Below are positions 27,586 to 35,095 of a DNA stretch of 64,000 nt, piece after piece. Within the stretch, counting starts at the first letter, position 1. Every line of letters begins with the position of its first letter. The notes beneath the pieces are model-generated. The model saw only the letters and a program-made list of their open reading frames with translations, searched no databases and was not told the origin of the DNA. The position numbers were made by a program, and so were the translations under genes. Origin of the DNA: Sphingomonas gilva (lineage in GTDB: Bacteria; Pseudomonadota; Alphaproteobacteria; Sphingomonadales; Sphingomonadaceae); contig NZ_QWLV01000001.1 of assembly GCF_003515075.1 (NCBI RefSeq), positions 619,182-683,181 on the forward strand, written 5' to 3'.

Positions 27586-29463
27586 TCAACGATAAACGAG
27601 CGTCCAGCCCAGTTTCAGCGGCTGGTCGAGCGTCATCGCGCCGGTGCGGCAGGCGACTCGGATCATCATAGGGCCGTCCGGCGCGGCATAGGGCGGGCCC
27701 GGATTCTCCTGCGCGTCGCAGCCCTTGAAGCCGCGCGCGGTGAAGCTCGCCGCCGAACCCTGCGCAAAGGTGAAGCCCGTCGGCCCGGTTCGCGCCGGTT
27801 CGCGCGCAAATCCGGCGAACTCCATATCGACGGCCACGATATCCAGCGGCCGGGATGCCCGGTATTCGTCGCTCCGTTCGATCCTCCCCGCCGAAAAAAC
27901 ATACCGTGTCGTCACCGTCAGGCGCGGATCGGCGACCGCGTCGTTGCCGCCCATCCGGTCCATCGCATCCATGCGATAGGTGACGATCGTGGTCCCGCCC
28001 TCCCGCCGCATCGCGACATCGCGGAACCAGGCGAGCGGCATCAACACGCTGCCGTCCTTGAGCGTGAAGCGCGGGACCAGCAGCGGGAAGCTCGCATCGG
28101 CCGCTCCCGCCACAAGATCCGTGCCGTAGGGGATGGGGAAATAGGGGCTGTTCATATGCTGCCCCGCCGCACCGTTGATCAGCGGCAGACCGATGACATG
28201 ACCGCCGTCGCGGATCGTCAGTAGCGCGCGGTCATGTTCGCCCCGCGCGAAATAGAGGAACGAGGATTTCGGCAGTGTGTCCAACCAGCGGGCATAGTGC
28301 GGCGACGGCGCGCGGCCGCGATAGCCGAGCTCGTTCCAGATCGCGTTGGTATAATGATGCTGGCGCGCCAGGCTGAGATTTTCACCCAATATGCGGTGCT
28401 TGCCGCGATAGGCGTCAGTCCGCCGGCCATCGTCCCACAGATTGACCGATCCGGTCCGTGGATCGACCCAGAAATCCATGTAGCGCGCGGCGATCCGCGA
28501 CGAAAAGGCATAGGCCATGTCGCGTTCCTCGGGCGTCAGCACGTCAAGCTTGGCCGCCGCGGTCAGCACCTCGAGGAATGCAGATTCGCCATAGGCGCCG
28601 ATGCTGCGGCCATATTCCCAGCCCTCGCCGGTGAGGTTGAAGCGAAGCAGCATCAGCTCGGCCGATTTGCGCAGCCAGCCCTTCACCTCAGCGGTCGGCT
28701 CCAGCCCTGTTTCGATCAGGCGGTGCGCGATCTCGCCGATCAGCAGCACGCTGTAGCGATCGAAGCGGCCATCGCCGGGGGTTTCATCGGCGAACCCGTA
28801 TTCGCCCGAATATTCGCGGTAGTGGTCGAGCATGCGCTCGAACAGCGCCTCGCTCGCCGAGGCGTCTTCCCAGCCCATCAGCATGCGCAACCGCGCGATG
28901 CTGAAGGCGACGCCATAATAGTTGTTCGGCAGATTCTTGAGTTCGAGCGTCCGGGAATCGACGAAGCTGCGCCAGTCCAGTTTCCTGCGGAGCGCGGCCA
29001 GCGTCTCAGGCCGCACCGCCTGGTCGAGCAGCCCGGCCTGCTTCAGATCGTGCAGCGCGGACACATAATAATAGATGCCCCAGCTTTCGTTGGTGTCCGC
29101 AAGCGTCAGATCGGCGATATCGCGGAATCCGGCGAGATAGCCGGCGAAGCGCGGATCGTCGCGTGGCGTCTCCAGCAGCAGCATGGCAAGGCCGGAGGCG
29201 ATCTTGCCGGGCAGGAACTTGTCGCCGCTGCCGAACACGGCCACGCCGTCCAGCCGCATCGCCCGCTTTTCGCGCAGCAATTGCTGCAGCAGCCGCTCCA
29301 TCTGCGGCATCAGCCGCCGTTCCACCGTCGCGTTCATCGGTGCGACGTCGGTGTAGATCCTCGCGGCCGGCGGCGCCGAGGCCGGCTTAGGCAGAGATGC
29401 GCATGAGGAGAGAAGCACCGCGCACAGGGTTGCAGATGCGCTGGCGCGCATGAAATTCGTCAT
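27586..29463 (-). CDS. Large lipoprotein, probable (alpha/alpha)-toroid polysaccharide lyase
   Basis: 625 residues with a lipoprotein signal (LLSSCASL). About residues 50-360 are helical repeats rich in aromatic and NNYYG, GEGWEYGRSIGAYGES motifs, as in toroid lyases. The remainder is beta-rich (FTLKDGSVLMPLAWF, YRMDAMDRM), as in the C-terminal sandwich of PL8-, heparinase- or ulvan-lyase-like enzymes. I cannot assign it to a numbered family. The start at 29463 follows GGAGAGG. Two tandem operators sit immediately upstream. It probably cleaves the same acidic polysaccharide as the 20533-21780 lyase, or a side chain of it. Confidence 0.7.
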   Translation of the reverse strand: MTNFMRASASATLCAVLLSSCASLPKPASAPPAARIYTDVAPMNATVERRLMPQMERLLQQLLREKRAMRLDGVAVFGSGDKFLPGKIASGLAMLLLETPRDDPRFAGYLAGFRDIADLTLADTNESWGIYYYVSALHDLKQAGLLDQAVRPETLAALRRKLDWRSFVDSRTLELKNLPNNYYGVAFSIARLRMLMGWEDASASEALFERMLDHYREYSGEYGFADETPGDGRFDRYSVLLIGEIAHRLIETGLEPTAEVKGWLRKSAELMLLRFNLTGEGWEYGRSIGAYGESAFLEVLTAAAKLDVLTPEERDMAYAFSSRIAARYMDFWVDPRTGSVNLWDDGRRTDAYRGKHRILGENLSLARQHHYTNAIWNELGYRGRAPSPHYARWLDTLPKSSFLYFARGEHDRALLTIRDGGHVIGLPLINGAAGQHMNSPYFPIPYGTDLVAGAADASFPLLVPRFTLKDGSVLMPLAWFRDVAMRREGGTTIVTYRMDAMDRMGGNDAVADPRLTVTTRYVFSAGRIERSDEYRASRPLDIVAVDMEFAGFAREPARTGPTGFTFAQGSAASFTARGFKGCDAQENPGPPYAAPDGPMMIRVACRTGAMTLDQPLKLGWTLVYR

Positions 29464-29476
29464 TGGCCTCTCCTGA

Positions 29477-29516
29477 TTGGTTTGGCCAATTGTCAGCTGG
29501 TCGGGCCAACTGTCAA
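29477..29516 (-). promoter_or_regulatory. Promoter with two tandem GntR operators
   Basis: Two sites, TTGGTTTGGCCAA (29477-29489) and CTGGTCGGGCCAA (29497-29509), have centres 20 bp apart, two helical turns. On the minus strand a TTGACA -35 (29511-29516) is followed after 17 bases by ACAATT. One operator therefore lies in the promoter spacer and the other between the -10 box and the lyase ribosome site. Confidence 0.68.
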
Positions 29517-29521
29517 GCGCG

Positions 29522-30280
29522 TCAGATCTCGATGCGGCGGGCAACGGTGCTGCGGCGCTCGTCGATCTCGCTGCGCGCGCGCGCCATCACCTCATGCTCG
29601 GTGGCGGCGAGCAGATCGTCGATCACACCGCGCAGATGGCTGCGCATCGCCGCGCGGGCGCCCGCTGGATCGCGGTTGCGCAGCGCTTCGAGGATCGGGC
29701 GATGCTCGTCGATGCGGGGGGTGACGCCGCTGCGTTTGGCGCGTTCGAACATGGTGACGCATAATGGGGACCTGGTCCTGAGGTCCCAGAGCAGCTCGAC
29801 CAGCATGCGCAGCGCTTCGTTCTCGGTAGCGGACGCGATGGCGAGGTGGAAGCGGCGATCGGCGTCCATCACGCCCGGTTCGCTCGGCTCCTCGGCGGCC
29901 ATGTCGCGCAGGATCGATTCGAGCTCGGCGAGCTTGGCGTCGTCCATTGACATCGCGGCGAGCGCCACCGCCTCGCCCTCGACGATGATCCGCGCCTCGG
30001 TCAGTTCGAACGCGCCGACATCGGTGTCGAGCTCGCGTACGTCGCGCAGCGGCGCATTCCTGCGCGTGACATAGAGGCCGGAGCCGTGGCGCACCTCGAT
30101 CAGGCCGCGCATCTCAAGCGCGATCATCGCCTCCCGGATCGTCGGACGGCTGACCTTGTACTCCTCCGCCAGGTCGCGCTCGCCGGGCAGCCGCGCGCCG
30201 GGCTGATAGCGTCCGGCCTCGATCGCATCGGCGATCGTCGCGGCGATCCGCTGATAGAGTTTGTGCCGCGGAAATTCCAT
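29522..30280 (-). CDS. GntR-family (FadR/FCD type) regulator
   Basis: 252 residues. An N-terminal winged helix (residues about 8-70, with ARLPGERDLAEEYKVSRPTIREAM) is joined to an all-helical FCD ligand domain with candidate metal-binding residues (D...H...H). FCD regulators typically respond to uronates and related acids, as ExuR, UxuR or KdgR-like proteins do. A perfect palindrome of the shared operator type lies 50 bp upstream, so the gene is probably autoregulated. The lyase gene follows after 58 bp. The effector is likely an unsaturated uronate or a breakdown product, inferred from the locus. Confidence 0.92.
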   Translation of the reverse strand: MEFPRHKLYQRIAATIADAIEAGRYQPGARLPGERDLAEEYKVSRPTIREAMIALEMRGLIEVRHGSGLYVTRRNAPLRDVRELDTDVGAFELTEARIIVEGEAVALAAMSMDDAKLAELESILRDMAAEEPSEPGVMDADRRFHLAIASATENEALRMLVELLWDLRTRSPLCVTMFERAKRSGVTPRIDEHRPILEALRNRDPAGARAAMRSHLRGVIDDLLAATEHEVMARARSEIDERRSTVARRIEI

Positions 30281-30329
30281 CGCCCTGCTGCCAGTCCGTC
30301 GCCGACCGGCGACACCGCCGGAATGATGG

Positions 30330-30342
30330 TTGGCCTAGCCAA
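30330..30342 (-). promoter_or_regulatory. Autoregulatory operator of the GntR gene
   Basis: TTGGCCTAGCCAA has 5-bp arms and a 3-base centre and is the only perfect copy of the motif among the six sites. It lies 50 bp upstream of the regulator start. Confidence 0.7.
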
Positions 30343-30381
30343 TTACTCCGAGAAATGGAATGGCTATCGACGCTCGCCAGA

Positions 30382-30458
<77 letters not shown>

Positions 30459-30505
30459 CTGGGCAGGCGCGTTAGCAAAGCGCCCGGGCCTGCGCCAGTG
30501 CCTAG

Positions 30506-30901
30506 TTATTCGGCCAACTCGACCGGCTGGAACGTGCCGAGGCCGCAGGTCGGGCCGCGCACGCCCGACTGGAGCACGGTGATCGTATCGACGGAGCAGA
30601 GCTGACCGATCGTGGTCTTATAGGCGAAGCGCCTTTCGAACCCCAGCCCCGGACAGGATTGGGGAAGCGTATTGCGATAGATGTGGCCGTCGGTGGTTTC
30701 GAAGTCGATCACCGAATCGTTGTGGACGTTGCTGTTGCGGATGCGATTGGTCTGGAGACAATCGACCGGTTCTCCGGCGGGCGTCGCGGCGGGGACCTTC
30801 GCGGCCTGGGAAGCGGCGTATTCGGCCTGGCGTTCGGGCGATGTGGTGCAGGCTGCGGCGAGCAGCGCGAGGGCGGGGGCAAGGATCAGGGCGGTGCGCA
30901 T
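30506..30901 (-). CDS. Small cysteine-containing lipoprotein (DUF6491-like)
   Basis: 131 residues. A lipoprotein signal with lipobox AAAC, then a compact domain with cysteines in [24 protein letters not shown] and PTCGLG. The pattern matches the DUF6491 family of unknown function, as far as I recall. It should be periplasmic. Cysteine spacing suggests disulfides. The gene is 12 bp after nth's stop position on the same strand but upstream in transcription, so it may be co-transcribed with a tRNA on the far side. No function is proposed. Confidence 0.75.
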   Translation of the reverse strand: MRTALILAPALALLAAACTTSPERQAEYAASQAAKVPAATPAGEPVDCLQTNRIRNSNVHNDSVIDFETTDGHIYRNTLPQSCPGLGFERRFAYKTTIGQLCSVDTITVLQSGVRGPTCGLGTFQPVELAE

Positions 30902-30913
30902 GGTCGGCTCCTC

Positions 30914-31573
30914 TCACGCCGTCGCGCGCTTTGCCATGGGCGGCGGCGTCTTGGGTTTGAACGCACACAGGTCCGATACGATGCACCGCCAGCATTCAGG
31001 CGTGCGCGCCTTGCAGACATAGCGGCCGTGCAGGATCAGCCAGTGATGCGCATGAAGACGGAAAGGGCGGGGCACGACCTTGTCGAGCTTCAGCTCGACG
31101 GCGAGCGGGGTCTTGCCGCGGGCGAGGCCGGTGCGGTTGCCGACGCGGAAGATGTGGGTGTCGACCGCGAAGGTCTCATGGCCGAAGGCGGTGTTGAGGA
31201 CGACGTTCGCGGTCTTGCGGCCGACGCCTGGCAGCGCCTCGAGCGCGGCGCGATCTTCGGGAACTTCTCCCATATGATCGCGGATGAGTGCTTCGGAGAG
31301 CGCGATGACGTTCTTCGCCTTGGTGTTGAACAGGCCGATCGTCCGGATGTGCGCCTTCAGCCCTTCCTCGCCGAGGGCGACCATCTTCTCCGGCGTGTCG
31401 ACCTCGGCGAACAGGCGGCGGGTGGCCCTGTTGACGCCGACATCGGTCGCCTGCGCGGAAAGCGCGACGGCCACGAGGAGGGTGTAGGGGTTGGTGTGGG
31501 CGAGTTCGGTTTGGGGATGTGGATTGTCGGCGGCGAGGCGCGAGAAGAACTCGACGATCTCGGCCCTGGTCAA
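30914..31573 (-). CDS. nth: Endonuclease III
   Basis: 219 residues from the TTG at 31573. A helix-hairpin-helix LPGVGRKTANVVL carries the catalytic lysine, VDTH holds the catalytic Asp, and the C-terminal 4Fe-4S ligands follow C-x6-C-x2-C-x5-C (CKARTPECWRCIVSDLC). It removes oxidised pyrimidines and nicks at abasic sites in base-excision repair. The TTG start overlaps the dapB stop as TTGA and gives the family's usual length. An ATG at 31627 within dapB would add 18 residues with no family resemblance. Confidence 0.93.
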   Translation of the reverse strand: MTRAEIVEFFSRLAADNPHPQTELAHTNPYTLLVAVALSAQATDVGVNRATRRLFAEVDTPEKMVALGEEGLKAHIRTIGLFNTKAKNVIALSEALIRDHMGEVPEDRAALEALPGVGRKTANVVLNTAFGHETFAVDTHIFRVGNRTGLARGKTPLAVELKLDKVVPRPFRLHAHHWLILHGRYVCKARTPECWRCIVSDLCAFKPKTPPPMAKRATA

Positions 31574-32298
31574 AGCCCCAGCACCTCGCGCATGGCGTAG
31601 CGGCCGGGGGCGCGCCCGGCGAGCCACGCCGCGGCCCTGACCGCGCCGCGGGCGAAGATCGCGCGATCCTCCGCGCGGTGGGCGAGCTCGATGCGCTCGC
31701 CCTCGCCGGCGAGGATCACCGCATGATCGCCGACGACCGATCCGCCGCGCAAGGAGGCGAAGCCGATCGTGTCCTCCGCGCGCGCGCCCGACAGGCCGGC
31801 GCGGCCTTCGACGAAGCTGTCCGCCGGCGCGACCCCGCGCCCGGCGGCGGCGGCCTCGCCGAGCAGCAGCGCGGTGCCCGACGGCGCATCGAGCTTGTGG
31901 CGGTGGTGCATCTCGACGATCTCGATATCCCAGTCCGAGCCGAGCCGGGCGGCGGCCTCGCGCACCAGCGCGGCGAGCAGCGTGACGCCGAGCGAGGTGT
32001 TGCCCGTCTGGAGCACGGCGATGCCCTTCGCCGCATCGTCGATCGCGGCGTGATGATCGGGCCTGAGGCCGGTGGTGCCGATCAGGATCGGGACGCCCGC
32101 CGCCGTCGCCGCGGCGAGATGATCGGCAAGCGCGCTGGGATGCGAGAAATCGACCAGCACGTCCGATCGCGCGGCGAGCGCATGCGCGTCGCCGCCGCGA
32201 TCCGCGCCGCCGGCAAGCGTCGCGCCCGATGCGGGGATCGCCTGCGCGATGGCGAGGCCCATCCGCCCCTGGCTGCCGAGGATGCCGATTCGCGTCAT
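31570..32298 (-). CDS. dapB: 4-Hydroxy-tetrahydrodipicolinate reductase
   Basis: 242 residues. The N-terminal dinucleotide motif GILGSQGRMG and the catalytic signature HHRHKLDAPSGTA are intact. It catalyses the NAD(P)H reduction step of the diaminopimelate and lysine pathway in the cytoplasm. The start at 32298 (MTRIGILG) places the Rossmann motif at the usual distance; an ATG six codons further upstream is possible. It overlaps nth by four bases. No other lysine gene is nearby. Confidence 0.95.
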   Translation of the reverse strand: MTRIGILGSQGRMGLAIAQAIPASGATLAGGADRGGDAHALAARSDVLVDFSHPSALADHLAAATAAGVPILIGTTGLRPDHHAAIDDAAKGIAVLQTGNTSLGVTLLAALVREAAARLGSDWDIEIVEMHHRHKLDAPSGTALLLGEAAAAGRGVAPADSFVEGRAGLSGARAEDTIGFASLRGGSVVGDHAVILAGEGERIELAHRAEDRAIFARGAVRAAAWLAGRAPGRYAMREVLGL

Positions 32299-32622
32299 GC
32301 CGCGTCCGATCCGCAACCGGCCGGTTGAACGAAATCGCCCGGAAACGCGTCGTTCGCGCCGGCGAAGCTCAGCGTCTTCAGGGTCTGGCGCGCATTCCCG
32401 CGAGGCTGAACATCAGCGCGGGCGAGGGCGATGAGAGGCGAACGGATCGGCATATCGCCGATGTGGCATATTTGCCGGGATCTAGGACAGACCTTTCCAT
32501 CGCAAGCGGCCGCGCCCTGATCCATGTTATCCAAGCCCCGGAATTTTCATCGAAGGCGCAACAACCGGGGATCGGGAGAGTTTGAGGGCTGTCGGCCAAC
32601 GGCCTGTTCGGAGCATCGCGCC
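32299..32622. other. Intergenic region between divergent dapB and lactonase-like gene
   Basis: 324 bp with no convincing gene, repeat of the A-F classes or tRNA. It must hold the promoters of both flanking genes, but I find no -35/-10 pair good enough to mark. A short GGCATATCGCC / GGCATATTTGCC imperfect repeat lies at about 32450-32475. Confidence 0.5.
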
Positions 32623-33474
32623 ATGCGCCTCCACCATCTCAATTGTGGAACCGATTGCCCCCTGGGCGGCGCGCTGTTCGACGGCCGGAGCAAGGGGCTG
32701 ACCGGGCATCTGGTCTGCCATTGCCTGCTGATCGAAACCGATGCCCACGGGCTGGTGCTGATCGACACCGGCTATGGCCTGCGCGACGTCGACCATCCCC
32801 ATCGCCGGCCGCATCCGCGGATCACGCGGACGATGCGGTCGATGCTCAACATCAAGCTCTGCGAAGAGGAGACCGCGATCCGCCAGATCGCGGCGCTCGG
32901 TCTCGATCCGCGCGACGTGCGGCACATCGTGCTCACCCATCTCGATTTCGATCACGCCGGCGGGCTGGAGGATTTCCCGCACGCCACGGTGCATGTGCTG
33001 GACGCCGAGTTTTCCGCCGCTTCCGGGCCGCGGCGCGGCTTCGTGCCGCGCAACCGCTATCGCCCGGCGCAATGGAACGAGGTGATCGACTGGCGGCGCT
33101 ACGGCGTGCAGGGCGAGGGCTGGTTCGGCTTCGAAGCGGTGCGCGATCTGGAGGGGCTGCCGCCCGAAATCCTGATGGTGCCGCTGCCGGGCCACAGCTG
33201 GGGCCATGCCGGGATCGCGATCAACACCGGCGGCCGCTGGCTGCTCCATGCCGGCGACGCCTATTTCTACCGCGGCGAGATGCGCCGGGCGAGACGCCGC
33301 TGCACGCCGGGCCTGCGCGCCTATCAGACGATGATGGAGGTCAACCGCCGCAGCCGCCTGGACAATCAGCGGCGGTTGCGCGAGCTGTCGATCGCCCGGC
33401 GGCAGGAGGTCACCGTGATCTGCGCGCATGACGTGGTGGAATTCGAGCGCTGCGTCGCGGGACGGCCGCTCTGA
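32623..33474 (+). CDS. Metallo-beta-lactamase-fold hydrolase, AHL-lactonase-like
   Basis: 283 residues. The metal site HxHxDH is present as THLDFDHAGG, with downstream His (PGHSWGHAG) and an Asp in HAGDAYFY, in the order of the lactonase-type MBL fold. N-acyl-homoserine lactonases (AiiA-like) are the nearest described group, but many relatives act on other lactones or esters. The start at 32623 (MRLHHLNCGT) matches the family; the frame stays open upstream. There is no signal peptide. It is followed after 71 bp by cobB. Confidence 0.82.
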   Translation: MRLHHLNCGTDCPLGGALFDGRSKGLTGHLVCHCLLIETDAHGLVLIDTGYGLRDVDHPHRRPHPRITRTMRSMLNIKLCEEETAIRQIAALGLDPRDVRHIVLTHLDFDHAGGLEDFPHATVHVLDAEFSAASGPRRGFVPRNRYRPAQWNEVIDWRRYGVQGEGWFGFEAVRDLEGLPPEILMVPLPGHSWGHAGIAINTGGRWLLHAGDAYFYRGEMRRARRRCTPGLRAYQTMMEVNRRSRLDNQRRLRELSIARRQEVTVICAHDVVEFERCVAGRPL

Positions 33475-33545
33475 GCCAGGCGCGATGAAGGGCCGTCATG
33501 CGTCGCGCATGGCGGTCGATCGCCGGCTCGGCTATGGACGCGGCC

Positions 33546-34364
33546 ATGCCGAACCCCGCCAACATCGTCATCCTCACCGGGGCCGGTATCTCGGCCGAGA
33601 GTGGGGTCGCCACCTTTCGCGGGCCGGGCGGGCTGTGGGAGGGGCACCGGGTGGAGGATGTCTGCACGCCCGAGGCGCTGGCGCGCGATCCGGTGCTGGT
33701 GCACCGCTTTTATGACGCGCGGCGGGCGGCGTTACGATCGGTCGCGCCCAATGCGGCGCATCTCGCGCTGGCGCGGCTGGACGAGGCGTGGCCGGGCGAG
33801 CTGCTGATCGTCACGCAGAATGTCGACGACCTGCACGAGCGGGCTGGCGCGAAGCGGGTGCTGCACATGCACGGCGAGTTGCGGTCTGCCTTGTGCGCGG
33901 CATGCGGCGCGCGGACGGCGTGGGAGGGGGATATGCTCTCCACCAGTCCCGTTCGCCGCGAGCCTGTGGAGGGACCGGCCTTTCCTTCCACGCCCGCCGG
34001 AGAAGGACGGGGCTTCGACAGGCCCAGCCCGAACGGGGAGGGGTTTGTGGCCCGCTCGTGCGATCGATGCGGTGTCCCCGCCATCCGCCCCGACATCGTG
34101 TTCTTCGGCGAGATGCCCTATCAGATGGAGCGGATCGAACAGGCGATCGCGCGGTGCGACCTGTTCGTTTCGATCGGCACCTCCGGCGCGGTCTATCCGG
34201 CGGCGGGTTTCGTCCAGACCGCGCGATGGCATGGGGCTGCGACGCTGGAGCTCAACCTGGAGCCGTCGCTGGGTAGCTATCTGTTCGATGAGACGCGGCT
34301 GGGGCCGGCGGGCGAACTGGCGCCGGCCTGGGTGGACGAGGTGCTGGGGAATAGTTTGATGTAG
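33546..34364 (+). CDS. cobB: NAD-dependent sirtuin deacylase with in-frame repeat insertion
   Basis: 272 residues, about 35-40 longer than usual. The NAD site GAGISAESG, TQNVDDLH and the catalytic His in HMHGEL are intact. Zinc ligands are Cys117/Cys120 (CAAC) and Cys172/Cys175 (CDRC). Between these pairs lies a stretch encoded by a palindromic repeat (33948-34037, 30 codons). Homologues as I recall them have about 15-20 residues between the pairs, here 51. The enzyme removes acyl groups from lysines, classically reactivating acetyl-CoA synthetase, encoded 13 kb away. The start may also be ATG at 33534. Loss of function is possible but the frame is preserved. Confidence 0.9.
   Translation: MPNPANIVILTGAGISAESGVATFRGPGGLWEGHRVEDVCTPEALARDPVLVHRFYDARRAALRSVAPNAAHLALARLDEAWPGELLIVTQNVDDLHERAGAKRVLHMHGELRSALCAACGARTAWEGDMLSTSPVRREPVEGPAFPSTPAGEGRGFDRPSPNGEGFVARSCDRCGVPAIRPDIVFFGEMPYQMERIEQAIARCDLFVSIGTSGAVYPAAGFVQTARWHGAATLELNLEPSLGSYLFDETRLGPAGELAPAWVDEVLGNSLM
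33948..34037. repeat. Palindromic repeat, class E, inside cobB
   Basis: Imperfect 25-bp arms (33948-33972 and 34013-34037) flank an inner imperfect palindrome. It is exactly 90 bp, thus frame-neutral. A related piece (GGAAGGACGGGGCTTCGACA) lies upstream of era at about 37495-37515. The encoded peptide contains EPVEG and FDRPSPNG. Confidence 0.75.
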
Positions 34365-34400
34365 AGGACGGAAAGGTGGCTCCCGCCGATCTGCTCTTCT

Positions 34401-34512
34401 CGTCACCCGGACCCTTGGACAGGCTCAGGACAGGCTTGTTCCGTGTTCGCCGCGAGAGCAACCTCTGCTGCGCTTGTGGAGACATGGACCCCGGAACAAG
34501 TCCGGGGTGACG
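34401..34512. repeat. Palindromic repeat, class B copy 1, interrupted
   Basis: The right arm (to 34512) equals the 29-bp arm of the intact class B copy at 52034-52129. The left arm begins the same way but is split by 22 bp (34413-34434) with the look of another repeat (TTGGACAGGCTCAGGACAGG), and ends early. It lies between convergent cobB and the cupin gene. Confidence 0.75.
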
Positions 34513-34536
34513 GCGCCTTACCGGTTTGCATAACGG

Positions 34537-35094
34537 TTAGGCCCGCCGTGCGACGCCGTTGCGGGTTCCGTCGATCAGGACGAAGGCGATGCGCGCCATC
34601 GCGCCCGACCGGTTTTCCCAGGCATGGGCGGTGCCGCGCTGGATGAGGATGTCGCCCGCTTTCATCAGCGTTTCGTCCTTGTCCATCACGGCCCATAGCT
34701 CGCCCGACAGGAGGATGGCGTAGTCGATCGTGTTGGTGGTGTGCATGCCGGGGCTGCGGTCCGATCCGGCATGGTGATCGGCATCGGGATAGAGCGCGGC
34801 GAAGATCGCGCGGGTGGCTTCGGCGCGCTCCTCCGCGCCGCCCTGCTGCGGCGGGATGTCGATGACGCGCAGGACGCTGCCGTGCGGCGGCGGCAGGACG
34901 CCGCTGTGGTTGACGATGTCGTCCGCCGCCTCGACCGGGCTGGGCGTGGGGCCGGTGCGCCACATGTCGGCCTGGCGGAAGGGCGTGCCGGGAAAGGTGA
35001 ACTCGGCGGGGCTGGGGCCGTCCCCGGCGATGTAGGAGCGGCCCTCGTCGTCGATCGCAGTGACGATGCGGCGGGGCTGGGGCAAGGGATCCAC
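34537..35094 (-). CDS. Cupin-domain protein
   Basis: 185 residues. The second half is a cupin barrel with HTTNTIDYAILLSGE and a histidine pair in QRGTAHAWENRS. It has no signal peptide. Such proteins bind a metal and small acids or sugars; a specific reaction cannot be given. It starts with GTG at 35094, one base after the stop of the MFS transporter, so the two form an operon and the cupin protein may act on the transported compound. Confidence 0.8.
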   Translation of the reverse strand: MDPLPQPRRIVTAIDDEGRSYIAGDGPSPAEFTFPGTPFRQADMWRTGPTPSPVEAADDIVNHSGVLPPPHGSVLRVIDIPPQQGGAEERAEATRAIFAALYPDADHHAGSDRSPGMHTTNTIDYAILLSGELWAVMDKDETLMKAGDILIQRGTAHAWENRSGAMARIAFVLIDGTRNGVARRA

Positions 35095-35095
35095 G

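Noticed and set aside
32295..32585. Small frames in the dapB upstream region
   Set aside because: No ribosome site, no recognisable motif, and both strands are open by chance; the region is better read as promoters.
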